From: Candidatus Woesebacteria bacterium
GTDB taxonomy: Bacteria; Patescibacteriota; Microgenomatia; UBA1406; GWC2-37-13
Length of the DNA: 64,000 nt
NCBI GenBank assembly: GCA_020429045.1
Contig: JAGQLS010000003.1
Location: 51,486-115,485, forward strand
Reading direction: 5' to 3'
Under the pieces are notes generated by a model. That model did no database searches and was not told the origin of the DNA. It saw only the letters and a list, made by a program, of their open reading frames with translations. Of the stretch, positions 35,502 through 43,286 are shown in pieces (the first letter of the stretch is position 1; each line of letters begins with the position of its first letter). The translations under genes and the position numbers were made by a program.

Positions 35502-36294
35502 GTGCCTGTTTTTGCTCTTTTGTGCCCTCAGAATTGCTTGGATTGTGATCAAACCCATTGCCTCTCTTGCCTCTGATTTCGCTCATTAAAGCATCTTTAT
35601 CGCTTTCACCAAATACACCGACAATTTTGCCGTTAAACATTCTTATTGCAGTCTTGGAAAAACTTAAATATTCCAAGTCGTGCGTAACCATTACAACAGT
35701 TTTTTTGGCTTTAGTATTTAATGATGTCAGCAACTTCATAAGCTCCTGACCCGATTCGTAGTCAAGATTACCAGTTGGCTCATCAGCAATGATGACTTCG
35801 GGATTTGACACTAAAGCCCTGGCCAAAGACACTCTTTGTTGCTGTCCACTAGAAAGCTCTGTGGGAATATAAGAGGACCACTCTTGCATTTCAACCATTG
35901 CAATTGCCTGATCGGCTTTTTTAAGTGCTTCAGGCTGGTCTTCTCCCAATAATAGCAGAGGGAACGCCACGTTCTCTAGGACAGTTAGTGACCGGATCCA
36001 GTTAGGTTGTTGATAAACCATGCCTGCGTGCTGCTTTCTAAAATCTGACCGTTCGTCTTCCGTTACACCGTTGTACAAATTCTTTCCTAAGAACAGTACT
36101 TTTCCTTTAGTCGGTTCTTCCAATCCCAGCATGGTGTGAAGTAAAGTGGACTTACCACAACCAGAGGGCCCAAAAATCACCAAGAAGTCACCAACTCTGA
36201 CATCAAAATTTATATCCTTTAGGACAGGCACGTCAGCCGTAGCTACATGGAACGATTTCGAGACTTGTTGGACCTGAAATAAATACTCACTCAT
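35482..36294 (-). CDS. LolD/MacB-type ABC transporter ATP-binding protein
   Basis: 270 residues. Walker A is FGPSGCGKSTLLHTML (residues 41-56), the Q-loop follows in YQQPNWIRSLTVLENV, the signature is LSSGQQQRVSLARALV (about 147-162), and Walker B is EVIIADEPTGNLDYES, with a downstream switch His in VMVTHDLEYL. The GNLD motif after Walker B is typical of the LolD/FtsE/MacB group. A C-terminal tail of 40 residues is charged and disordered. The gene sits between the diversified surface protein (7 bases upstream) and the permease (overlap), so the three are probably one operon. Confidence 0.9.
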   Translation of the reverse strand: MSEYLFQVQQVSKSFHVATADVPVLKDINFDVRVGDFLVIFGPSGCGKSTLLHTMLGLEEPTKGKVLFLGKNLYNGVTEDERSDFRKQHAGMVYQQPNWIRSLTVLENVAFPLLLLGEDQPEALKKADQAIAMVEMQEWSSYIPTELSSGQQQRVSLARALVSNPEVIIADEPTGNLDYESGQELMKLLTSLNTKAKKTVVMVTHDLEYLSFSKTAIRMFNGKIVGVFGESDKDALMSEIRGKRGNGFDHNPSNSEGTKEQKQAHDETKS

Positions 36295-36301
36295 ATTTGT
36301 T

Positions 36302-39300
36302 TTATTCTCTTAATTTCCCTAAGAAACCAAAGGCTTCTTGCAAATTGGTAATCACTAGATTAAGCGCATTTTCGGTAGTTTTGGGAGTAATTGTGACTGT
36401 GTCAATTGAGTTACCTATATTGCCTGCTTTATCTTTGGAAATAGCTCTCAGGTGATATACCTTGCTTGGAGTTAAACCTGAGATAATCACTAAGTGGTTA
36501 TATGTTAAATTACTATCTTCCTGCGTTTTTGAAGAATAATTTGTTCCCGTACCCTCACCAAACTCGACCTGAGAAGTAGAAGGCTCATCAGTATTCCAGG
36601 ATACTATTAGCTGTGCAGTTGACTCCTGAGCTGTGGAGGCTGTAGGAGGAACTGTTGATCCTTCAACATTTAGCTCGCTAATTTGCGGTGGTCTGGTGTC
36701 AGTGGCAGTTGTAAGGCGTTGAATGTCCGAGCTGGCTTCATTACCTATTTTGTCTCTTCCTTTGACGATAAGGTTGTAGTTGGTCTGGGGAGCAAGGCCA
36801 CGAACAATCATTTTATGTGAACCTTTGGTTAGAGCGACATTAACCTCATCCCTTGCATCTGATGAATTGCCTTCCGGATAGTAAGTTACAATAGAAGACA
36901 CATCAGTATTTGTGCTCCAGGTAACCAAAATTGTTGATTGAGCTGTATTGGCTACCTGCTGAATTCTGACATTGCTAATTCTTGGTCTGGGTAAAGTGGT
37001 AAAAGAATAAGTGTCGCCTGCATATTCTTCGTTCTCACTGTCAAAAGTATTAATTTTGTAGTAATACTTAGTGCCATCCAAAAGATCAGTTAGCTGAGCG
37101 GTGTAGGTTGTTTCTGAAGTAGAAGTGGAAATTTCCTTGACTCCACCAAAATTCGTACTAGTTCCATAATATATTTTAACCCTACTAGCATCCTTGGAAG
37201 TGAATTCAATAATAGCAGAAGAAAGACCAATACTTTTTGCCTCAACTTCTTTGACACTAGGAGCAGGAGCAGTGGTAAAACTTTTTTCCTCGCTAGTACC
37301 TGTATTGCCATCTTCATCGGTCCACTTAGCTTTGTAATAATAGGTAGTTCCTGGGTTTAGTCCAGTTAACTGAATTGAGTGTGAAGAAACCTGACTGGAG
37401 TTACTTGGTTCAACGTCTCCATAACTACCGCTACTGGTTCCGTACTGAACTTTTGAATCAGAAGTTCTCGAAGTAGACCAGGTTATGGTTGCTTTTTTAG
37501 TTGTAATACTTCCAACATCAGGACCAGAGTCTAGGGATGGGGCAGTAGTCCACTTACCGGTAGGTGTAATAGTAACGGCATTTGTGCCAGAACTCTGAGC
37601 ATCAGCTCCATCTTGAGTATGAATTTTATAGTAATACTGCTCTGATGTTGGCGTATTATCAACATAAGACAAGCCAGTTGTAGAACCGACTTGGGAAAAA
37701 CTTGATCCATCGGTAGATCGATAAACTAAGTAAGTTAAATTGCCAGCTCCTTGATAATCAGGGGCCGTCCAGGTAAGAGTTACGTTCCATTGAGACTGAG
37801 ATTTTATTGATGAATCAGAAGCTACTAAGTTTTCTACATTATCAGGATCCGTGGAGTTAAGGGTAAAGGTTCCCGTTATGTAGTTTGACGGTGAGTAGTT
37901 TGGTGTATCAGCATCATCTATTGCTACAACATAGATCGTATTGCTACCTTTATTGACATTGGGCAGCGCATCTGCAGAGACTGTAGTTGAAGTCCCGTTA
38001 TCGATATATGTAGCACTATTACCTTGAAGTGTAGCTAAAGTTGAAGGTGGAGCAGTGTTGATCATGTAATAATAATGGGCAACAGACTGACCCGAGGTAG
38101 GTGTTGCTGCGGGCCAACTTAAAGCATAAGAATTGGAAGTTGATGTTGCAGGAGTAATGGTAACAGTATCCAAGCCATCAAAAGCAGGAGCGGCTCCTCC
38201 ATAGGAAAGATTGCAGGTTCTGTATGTTGAAGAGGACGATGTATTACCAGCTGAATCTACAGTTCTAAAGTAAACAATATTATTCCCAGATACAATTGAA
38301 GAACCATCTTGATCTTGAGTCAGAGTTCGTGAAGATTCGCTAGTCGGCATATAATTATTTACTCCAAGCGTTGATTCTGTAGTTGTCCCCAACCAGGTTC
38401 CAGCAGTTGAATTGATCTGATATTGCCATCCCAAAATCCCAGCATTATCATCCGATGAAGCTACACCCCCTGAGGTTGGCCAAGAAAAATTCATATCTGC
38501 CACATTTGAAAAACTACCAGAAGCGCATGAAATATATGAGGTATTTGTGGGTGCAGTGTTATCAAAACGAAACTGGAATTGAGCACTACTACCCCCAAAA
38601 ATATTACCCGAGTTATCAATTGCCTTGATGTTTAGGTAATATGGACTACTTGATGTGGAAAGCCAAGTACCCCCCTTGTATGAGCTTGTAGCAAAATCAA
38701 TGCTCGTACTAGAAATAATAAACTGACAGGTTGTGCCGTCAGTAGACACTGGGCTTGTTCCAAGTAAGCCTTTGCTGGTAGCTGAATCACCGGCAGTATC
38801 AGTGCCTAAATACAAACAGTAGCCCTTTAAGCCGCTACCGCCACTGTTATCTGCTCCAGCAGTCCAAGAAAAATAAGGATTAGAGTTATTGGTCCATCCG
38901 TTAGAGGTGACGCTGGTTCCACCATTTGAACGGGTCATTGCCAGTGCAGAAGCATTTGTATCCGGAGCAGTGGTGTCAGTTGTCAAACCAATCGAAATGT
39001 GTGGCAAATAAGGCACGTCATTGCCACCAAAAGTAAATATCGCCTTGACAGAAATTTTTTGAGATACAATGGGCAGTGCTTGCATAGCAGTTTGAGTCAA
39101 CTCTGCCGCCGTGTTTACGTGAGTAGTGGTATTACTAGCTGTTTGCCAGTTGGCACCATCCCAATATTTCCAGGAACCACCAGACTCACAAGTAGATCCG
39201 TCATCAGTACAAATTTGATAATTTATAGCGCTGTTTCCACCGTAAGTAGCGTCCTCAGTACAAGTAGAGCCCGACAGTGTACCTTCGCAAAAAGTGTCCC

Positions 39301-40894
39301 AGGTGGCTAATAAAGCATTACTGTAAGCCGTTGTAGTATAGACACTGTATTCGCCTTGTTTGCTTAGGGTAAAATCATCGACCTTAACTGTCTTACCACT
39401 TTTTACTTGAACTCCGTATTCCCTGGATTCATTGGCACCAGTTAGTGTGCCTGACAGTTTCCACCAACCACTGCCAACACTAGTGTAGGTTGTAGTAATA
39501 GTCGATCCGTTGTAGTACAGCTCGGCAATAGAAGAGTCAACCGTACCACCGTCATTTCCTGTTGTTGTGTCATAAACATAAACTGAAAAATCATAGGTCG
39601 AGGTATCTCCGACATCAACAGATTGATAAATTTTTCCATCAGCGATTGAACCCACAGAAATCGTATTGCCGCCGGCCGCTTCGCGGCCAGAACTAGATGA
39701 ATAAGATTGGGAGATTGCTACAGGATCACTGGCGCAGCGAAACCCGAGCCTGCTGCTCTGGCTACCCGCATTGTTATTCAAATGGAGCGCGAACGCACCG
39801 GCGTTGGATGTACCACTCCAACCCCCGCCGCGAAGGAACACCCGCTCACTTGTGCTGACAGACTCACTATTGTGATAAATTCTACCCACACCGTGATTGG
39901 CATTGTAGGTAGTGCCAGCGGGTCTGACTAAGTCATACGAGAGTGATCCGTAGCTTGTAAGATCGGTAAATTCTCTCCATGCATAACCACTTTGCCCACT
40001 GACATCTGGTTGATCAGCTTCTGCAATAGTGTCGCTGTTAAACTCCCAAACGTTACCTGACAAATCCCACAACTGACTGCCATTTGAGAGCGTTAACCTT
40101 GCCTTAGTATCCCTACTACTGCCATATTCTGGATCAGAGCCGTTATAACCCACACTGGTACTTTCACCGACATTCCCTCGATACATACCACCACCACTGG
40201 AAACTAAACTTCCTACTGTACCATCTGCCCAGTTGGTTGTTTGTGCCTCAGCATTACGGGCAATAGTCATCCATTCTGCGTTGGTGATTAAGTGCGTATT
40301 GCCCGTACAGGCAGCGATTGCCTGTGGTTGAGTAATATGTACAATTGGAGCTCCATTGGCAGTAGACACAACGTTTGCACTGTCAAAAGTTAGATCTCGA
40401 TAATCCATACCAGCACCAGAATCAGCAGGGGCACTACAAGTTGTAGCATCATCGCCATCATCATCTCCGGTACAATCATATTTTGCCTCATACTGCATTA
40501 CCAAAAAATTATTGGTGCTGTATGTTGCGTCACCTGGCACTTCTACCCAGCCGGAAGCAGGAACAGCTGCTACGTTCCAAGAGGAATTATCTGAATCGTA
40601 GGCGGGATTGGTGAATTCATTTGCTCCAACGGTCCCACCAGTAGGCTGAGCACCGCTATCGTTAACTAAACTCAGACTGGCAGTATAATCACCTGAATTT
40701 GCTGAGTTGAAAGTCCAAACCTTCGCAGAATCATTTAAAGCAAAAACCTTTGGCCATACCTCTGAAAGGGTGAAGTAAGTTCCCGCTACAATTCCTACTG
40801 AAACAAAAAAAACTGCTACCAAATTAAATTGGAATCGGCTAAAGTGGAATCGTGGCTCCAGTAGATATTTTTTTAATTTTTGTTTAATATTCAT
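36302..40894 (-). CDS. Diversity-generating retroelement target: FGE/C-type-lectin and FN3 surface protein
   Basis: 1530 residues. An N-terminal signal anchor (NLVAVFFVSVGIVAGTYFTL, about 24-43) exposes the protein outside the membrane. Residues about 110-395 form an FGE/sulfatase-modifying-type C-type-lectin fold: ITNAEWMTIARNAEAQTTNW, LWDLSGNVWEF at about 272-282, and the variable segment ending GFRCASDPV. The variable repeat covers residues about 349-390. A middle part with Ser/Thr-rich beta modules follows. Five FN3-like modules start near 1015, 1113, 1211, 1301 and 1403, each with a W-S/T and Y-Y-K-type core. The diversified ligand-binding domain is thus near the N-terminus, while most known targets have it at the C-terminus. 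Confidence 0.85.
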   Translation of the reverse strand: MNIKQKLKKYLLEPRFHFSRFQFNLVAVFFVSVGIVAGTYFTLSEVWPKVFALNDSAKVWTFNSANSGDYTASLSLVNDSGAQPTGGTVGANEFTNPAYDSDNSSWNVAAVPASGWVEVPGDATYSTNNFLVMQYEAKYDCTGDDDGDDATTCSAPADSGAGMDYRDLTFDSANVVSTANGAPIVHITQPQAIAACTGNTHLITNAEWMTIARNAEAQTTNWADGTVGSLVSSGGGMYRGNVGESTSVGYNGSDPEYGSSRDTKARLTLSNGSQLWDLSGNVWEFNSDTIAEADQPDVSGQSGYAWREFTDLTSYGSLSYDLVRPAGTTYNANHGVGRIYHNSESVSTSERVFLRGGGWSGTSNAGAFALHLNNNAGSQSSRLGFRCASDPVAISQSYSSSSGREAAGGNTISVGSIADGKIYQSVDVGDTSTYDFSVYVYDTTTGNDGGTVDSSIAELYYNGSTITTTYTSVGSGWWKLSGTLTGANESREYGVQVKSGKTVKVDDFTLSKQGEYSVYTTTAYSNALLATWDTFCEGTLSGSTCTEDATYGGNSAINYQICTDDGSTCESGGSWKYWDGANWQTASNTTTHVNTAAELTQTAMQALPIVSQKISVKAIFTFGGNDVPYLPHISIGLTTDTTAPDTNASALAMTRSNGGTSVTSNGWTNNSNPYFSWTAGADNSGGSGLKGYCLYLGTDTAGDSATSKGLLGTSPVSTDGTTCQFIISSTSIDFATSSYKGGTWLSTSSSPYYLNIKAIDNSGNIFGGSSAQFQFRFDNTAPTNTSYISCASGSFSNVADMNFSWPTSGGVASSDDNAGILGWQYQINSTAGTWLGTTTESTLGVNNYMPTSESSRTLTQDQDGSSIVSGNNIVYFRTVDSAGNTSSSSTYRTCNLSYGGAAPAFDGLDTVTITPATSTSNSYALSWPAATPTSGQSVAHYYYMINTAPPSTLATLQGNSATYIDNGTSTTVSADALPNVNKGSNTIYVVAIDDADTPNYSPSNYITGTFTLNSTDPDNVENLVASDSSIKSQSQWNVTLTWTAPDYQGAGNLTYLVYRSTDGSSFSQVGSTTGLSYVDNTPTSEQYYYKIHTQDGADAQSSGTNAVTITPTGKWTTAPSLDSGPDVGSITTKKATITWSTSRTSDSKVQYGTSSGSYGDVEPSNSSQVSSHSIQLTGLNPGTTYYYKAKWTDEDGNTGTSEEKSFTTAPAPSVKEVEAKSIGLSSAIIEFTSKDASRVKIYYGTSTNFGGVKEISTSTSETTYTAQLTDLLDGTKYYYKINTFDSENEEYAGDTYSFTTLPRPRISNVRIQQVANTAQSTILVTWSTNTDVSSIVTYYPEGNSSDARDEVNVALTKGSHKMIVRGLAPQTNYNLIVKGRDKIGNEASSDIQRLTTATDTRPPQISELNVEGSTVPPTASTAQESTAQLIVSWNTDEPSTSQVEFGEGTGTNYSSKTQEDSNLTYNHLVIISGLTPSKVYHLRAISKDKAGNIGNSIDTVTITPKTTENALNLVITNLQEAFGFLGKLRE
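39674..39688. promoter_or_regulatory. GC-rich hairpin just 3' of the variable repeat
   Basis: GGCCGC-TTC-GCGGCC is a perfect 6-bp stem with 3-base loop, in an otherwise AT-rich gene. It lies 36 bases beyond the 3' end of the variable repeat on the coding (minus) strand, and codes for part of GREAAGG. In the Bordetella phage BPP-1 retroelement a short hairpin or cruciform just downstream of the variable repeat is needed for efficient retrohoming; this element has the right place and form. Confidence 0.6.
39725..39846 (-). repeat. Variable repeat (VR) of the diversity-generating retroelement
   Basis: 122 bases aligned without gaps to the template repeat at 42245-42366. They differ at 12 positions. 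Read on the coding strand, 11 are template A to G or C; one is T to G. Changed codons include AAT to GGT, AAT to AGT, AAT to CAT, ACG to GCG, AAC to AGC and ATC to CTC, all in the lectin-fold loop region (residues about 349-390). The 3' end of VR (39725-39745) is identical to TR for 23 bases, as expected for the initiation-of-mutagenic-homing region. Confidence 0.95.
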
Positions 40895-40939
40895 AATAAA
40901 ATACCATAAACATCTCAGCTCATTCGTTCACATACATTC

Positions 40940-40968
40940 AGTATAACTAATTCTGAAAAAAAGTTAAA
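40940..40968 (-). promoter_or_regulatory. Candidate promoter of the diversified target gene
   Basis: On the minus strand TTTAAC (40968-40963) and TATACT (40945-40940) are exactly 17 bases apart, 46 bases before the target ATG and overlapping the reverse-transcriptase stop codon. It would let the surface protein be made independently of the retroelement genes upstream. Confidence 0.5.
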
Positions 40969-42058
40969 CACGATTATTCGTCATAAAAGCATACAGGCCG
41001 TGTGCATTAGCGTGTTTCAAGTGCCCCTGAATGGATGTTTGTGATTTAGCCAGTGTCAGATCACTTATTTTTCCTTTTTGGTGTAACTTGGTTTTATATC
41101 GATATTTCCGTTGCATATGTCTCAACGTGTCACCTCTAACAAGTGTGTGGTCATAAAAAATCCGATAACCGACAAACGGCACCCCTTCTTGAACATTTTT
41201 TATTGTAATTTTCCTAGGATGAAGTCTTAAGTTTAGCGTTTGATCCAGATATTCTGCAATTCTGTCTCTTGTCTTTATTAGATGGTTTTTGTCTGGATGA
41301 ATAATAAGAAAGTCATCCATATATCTGGCATACCAACGTTCTTTCAATCTTTCTTTTACAAAATGATCAAGTTCATTTAAGTAGACATTAGCAAAAAGTT
41401 GACTGGTGAGATTTCCAATAGGAAGACCTTTTCTTTCATCAATCCGCACAGGAGGAACTTCTACCTGCACTTGACTAAAAAGATCTAATTGTCTTTGCAT
41501 CTGGGGAAGGACACTTGAATTATCAGTTGACTCATGGGTAACAATAATTTTCCTTATTAAATTAAGCGTTCTCTCGCAATGAATTACCTTTGAAATTATT
41601 GAGAGGAGAATATCCCAATCAATGTTTTGAAAGTATTTTTGGATATCACACTGAAGGACATAAAAATCCTGTTGCTTGCCATATTTACAACGGGCAGCCA
41701 TCAGAAACTTTTTTATTCTCTTTGCCCCAAAATGAGTTCCCTTTCCTTTGCGACAGGCATAAGAATCATAAATAAACCTTTTTTCAAAGATGGGCTCTAT
41801 TGTGCTTACTAACGAATGCTGTAGTACTCTGTCACGAAAAGCTGGAGCCGATACACTCCTTGTCTTTGGATCATAAACAGTAAAGTGGGCATATGGAGCA
41901 GGACTATAGTTATCTGAAAGAAGCAAATACCTCAATTTGATCAGATTACTTTCTAGAGAAAAATCATATTCGCAAACTCTTTTCTTTTCTCTTTTACCAC
42001 GACGAGCGTAGGAGTAAGCTTTTAGAAGTTGTTCTAAATTGCATATTTCATCAAACAT
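40964..42058 (-). CDS. Reverse transcriptase of the diversity-generating retroelement
   Basis: 364 residues, normal for the group. RT motifs: APAFRDRVLQHSLVSTIEPI and CRKGKGTHFGAKRIKKFL (about 71-119), VLQCDIQKYFQNIDWDIL with catalytic D138, KGLPIGNLTSQLFANVYLNE with the I-G-N-x-x-S-Q motif characteristic of retroelement RTs of this class (214-220), the catalytic ARYMDDFLII (D248, D249), and VPFVGYRIF. There is no RNase H, integrase or maturase domain. It copies the TR RNA with errors at adenines to make cDNA that replaces VR. The gene lies between TR upstream and the target gene downstream, on the same strand. Confidence 0.95.
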   Translation of the reverse strand: MFDEICNLEQLLKAYSYARRGKREKKRVCEYDFSLESNLIKLRYLLLSDNYSPAPYAHFTVYDPKTRSVSAPAFRDRVLQHSLVSTIEPIFEKRFIYDSYACRKGKGTHFGAKRIKKFLMAARCKYGKQQDFYVLQCDIQKYFQNIDWDILLSIISKVIHCERTLNLIRKIIVTHESTDNSSVLPQMQRQLDLFSQVQVEVPPVRIDERKGLPIGNLTSQLFANVYLNELDHFVKERLKERWYARYMDDFLIIHPDKNHLIKTRDRIAEYLDQTLNLRLHPRKITIKNVQEGVPFVGYRIFYDHTLVRGDTLRHMQRKYRYKTKLHQKGKISDLTLAKSQTSIQGHLKHANAHGLYAFMTNNRV

Positions 42059-42078
42059 ATTTTATGTTTACCTATTTT

Positions 42079-42116
42079 CCTCATGCCTCATAACGCCGTA
42101 CGTTAAAGGCATGAGG
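42079..42116. other. Long two-part hairpin between TR and the RT gene
   Basis: CCTCATGCC (42079-42087) pairs perfectly with GGCATGAGG (42108-42116); inside it TAACG (42091-42095) pairs with CGTTA (42101-42105). It lies 20 bases before the RT start, in the spacer downstream of TR on the transcribed strand. In BPP-1 the spacer 3' of TR must be in the RNA for cDNA priming and binding of RT-Avd, so a structural role is plausible. The rest of the 42059-42396 gap holds TR and no gene. Confidence 0.6.
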
Positions 42117-42244
42117 ATACAGGTCTTATGTTTTCCCTCTGAATTTTTCAAAGAGATGGAAAAAACCTTGTGATCTTGTAGATCCGGGATGCGCATTCGT
42201 AAAAGCACACCACTCATCTGGCACAGTTTGTTTTAAGTGTCATT

Positions 42245-42366
42245 ATCACTGGCGCAGCGAAACCCGATATTGTTGTTCTGGCTACCCGTATTGTTATTCA
42301 AATTGAGCGCGAACGCACCGGCGTTGGATGTATTATTCCAATTCCCGCCGCGAAGGAACACCCGCT
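42245..42366 (-). repeat. Template repeat (TR) of the diversity-generating retroelement
   Basis: 122 bases, the unmutated donor. In the frame of the target it reads RGGNWNNTSNAGAFALNLNN, then NTGSQNNNIGFRCA: a run of AAT/AAC codons at exactly the positions changed in VR. AAY codons are favoured in TRs because adenine-specific mutation gives many residues but no stop codons. It lies 31 bases after the avd stop and 187 bases before the RT start, in the usual avd-TR-RT order. Confidence 0.95.
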
Positions 42367-42396
42367 ACGACATTTATGGTTTTCCCCTTACATTAA

Positions 42397-42735
42397 CTAT
42401 AGCACTTTCATCCATGCCTGTAACATTCTGCCAATTTCATTCACTTTTTCTGCCCCTGCCGTATATTGCTTAATACTCATAAACTTTAAATCTTTTGTAA
42501 GGCGCAGAAGTATTCTTAGAGAATCTAACTCATCTGAAATTTTAAGCTGCAATTCTGTTCGAATATGTCCGCGAGCCTTGTTTGCTTTAATTGTTGTAAC
42601 AAGCAACGAGATTGCTATTTCTTCTAAGTTTCTACCCAGTACCAATCTATGACTTTTAGGAATCCTATTAATAATGGGGTATATCCACAGTTGTAAATCA
42701 TATATTTTTTGGAAAATGAGCAGTTTTTCACACAT
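42397..42735 (-). CDS. avd: Avd-like four-helix-bundle accessory protein
   Basis: 112 residues, all-alpha with four helices (IFQKIYDLQLWIYPIINRIP; RLVLGRNLEEIAISLLVTTI; ISDELDSLRILLRLTKDLKF; TAGAEKVNEIGRMLQAWMKV), with basic residues between. This matches the Avd / 23S-intervening-sequence four-helix-bundle family. Avd forms a pentamer that binds the RT and the TR RNA and is required for retrohoming. Its place directly upstream of TR confirms the call. The start and the divergent XRE gene are 143 bases apart; TTGATG with AATACT 17 bases on is a possible promoter. Confidence 0.85.
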   Translation of the reverse strand: MCEKLLIFQKIYDLQLWIYPIINRIPKSHRLVLGRNLEEIAISLLVTTIKANKARGHIRTELQLKISDELDSLRILLRLTKDLKFMSIKQYTAGAEKVNEIGRMLQAWMKVL

Positions 42736-42813
42736 ATCTTTTTATTTGTTTTAAAGGTTGTCAGTATTGTGTTGTATTTTATTGACATCAATTTTTGTTT
42801 CTCTCTTGGTTAT

Positions 42814-42845
42814 TTTTAACACAATTACCCACAGGGAGTAGGTAG
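42814..42845 (+). repeat. Direct repeat, right copy, flanking the retroelement block
   Basis: TTTTAACACAA and CACAGGGAGTAG at the same spacing and orientation as 33429-33460, 9.4 kb away. It lies in the gap between avd and the XRE gene, about 34 bases before the XRE start. It marks the outer end of the avd-TR-RT-target-transporter block. Confidence 0.5.
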
Positions 42846-42878
42846 AGAAGCATACAAGGAGTATATACGATTTGTTTA

Positions 42879-43106
42879 ATGGGCAAACCGATTACTCATA
42901 AACACATCCTGATTAAATTTGGAGAGAAGGTGCAGAGAGTCCGTAAAGCTAAAGGAATTAGCCAAGAGGAACTTGCAGCCAAGCTTTCCATGCATAGAAA
43001 TTACATTGGCATGATTGAAAGAGGAGAAAGAAATCCTACAATCAGAACCTTGTATAAAGTAGCCAAGGCCTTAAAAGTTGATTCTTGCGAACTTCTGCCA
43101 TTCTGA
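42879..43106 (+). CDS. XRE-family helix-turn-helix regulator
   Basis: 75 residues, nearly all one HTH_3 domain: FGEKVQRVRKAKGISQEELA, then AKLSMHRNYIGMIERGERNP and IRTLYKVAKALKVDSCELLP. The family binds short inverted repeats as dimers and is typical of phage and mobile-element repressors. It is divergent from avd, with the right direct repeat between them, so it may control the retroelement. It is short and without a sensor domain. The 180 bases after it (43107-43286) hold only AT-rich sequence with an imperfect repeat of AATGTAA/TTACATT at about 43200. Confidence 0.85.
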   Translation: MGKPITHKHILIKFGEKVQRVRKAKGISQEELAAKLSMHRNYIGMIERGERNPTIRTLYKVAKALKVDSCELLPF

Positions 43107-43286
43107 TACTAAATTGTAATCACGATAGTGTAAAATAATACACACTCCTTGTTGTTAAAGAGCCAACAGTATTTAGAATAAATAAGAAGGTAAGAAATGT
43201 AAAGACATTCTTACATTGATTGTAACAAATAGATAAATTCGGCGGTCGATAAGGAATTACTTCATTGATTTTAGAAGTTTGAAGAC

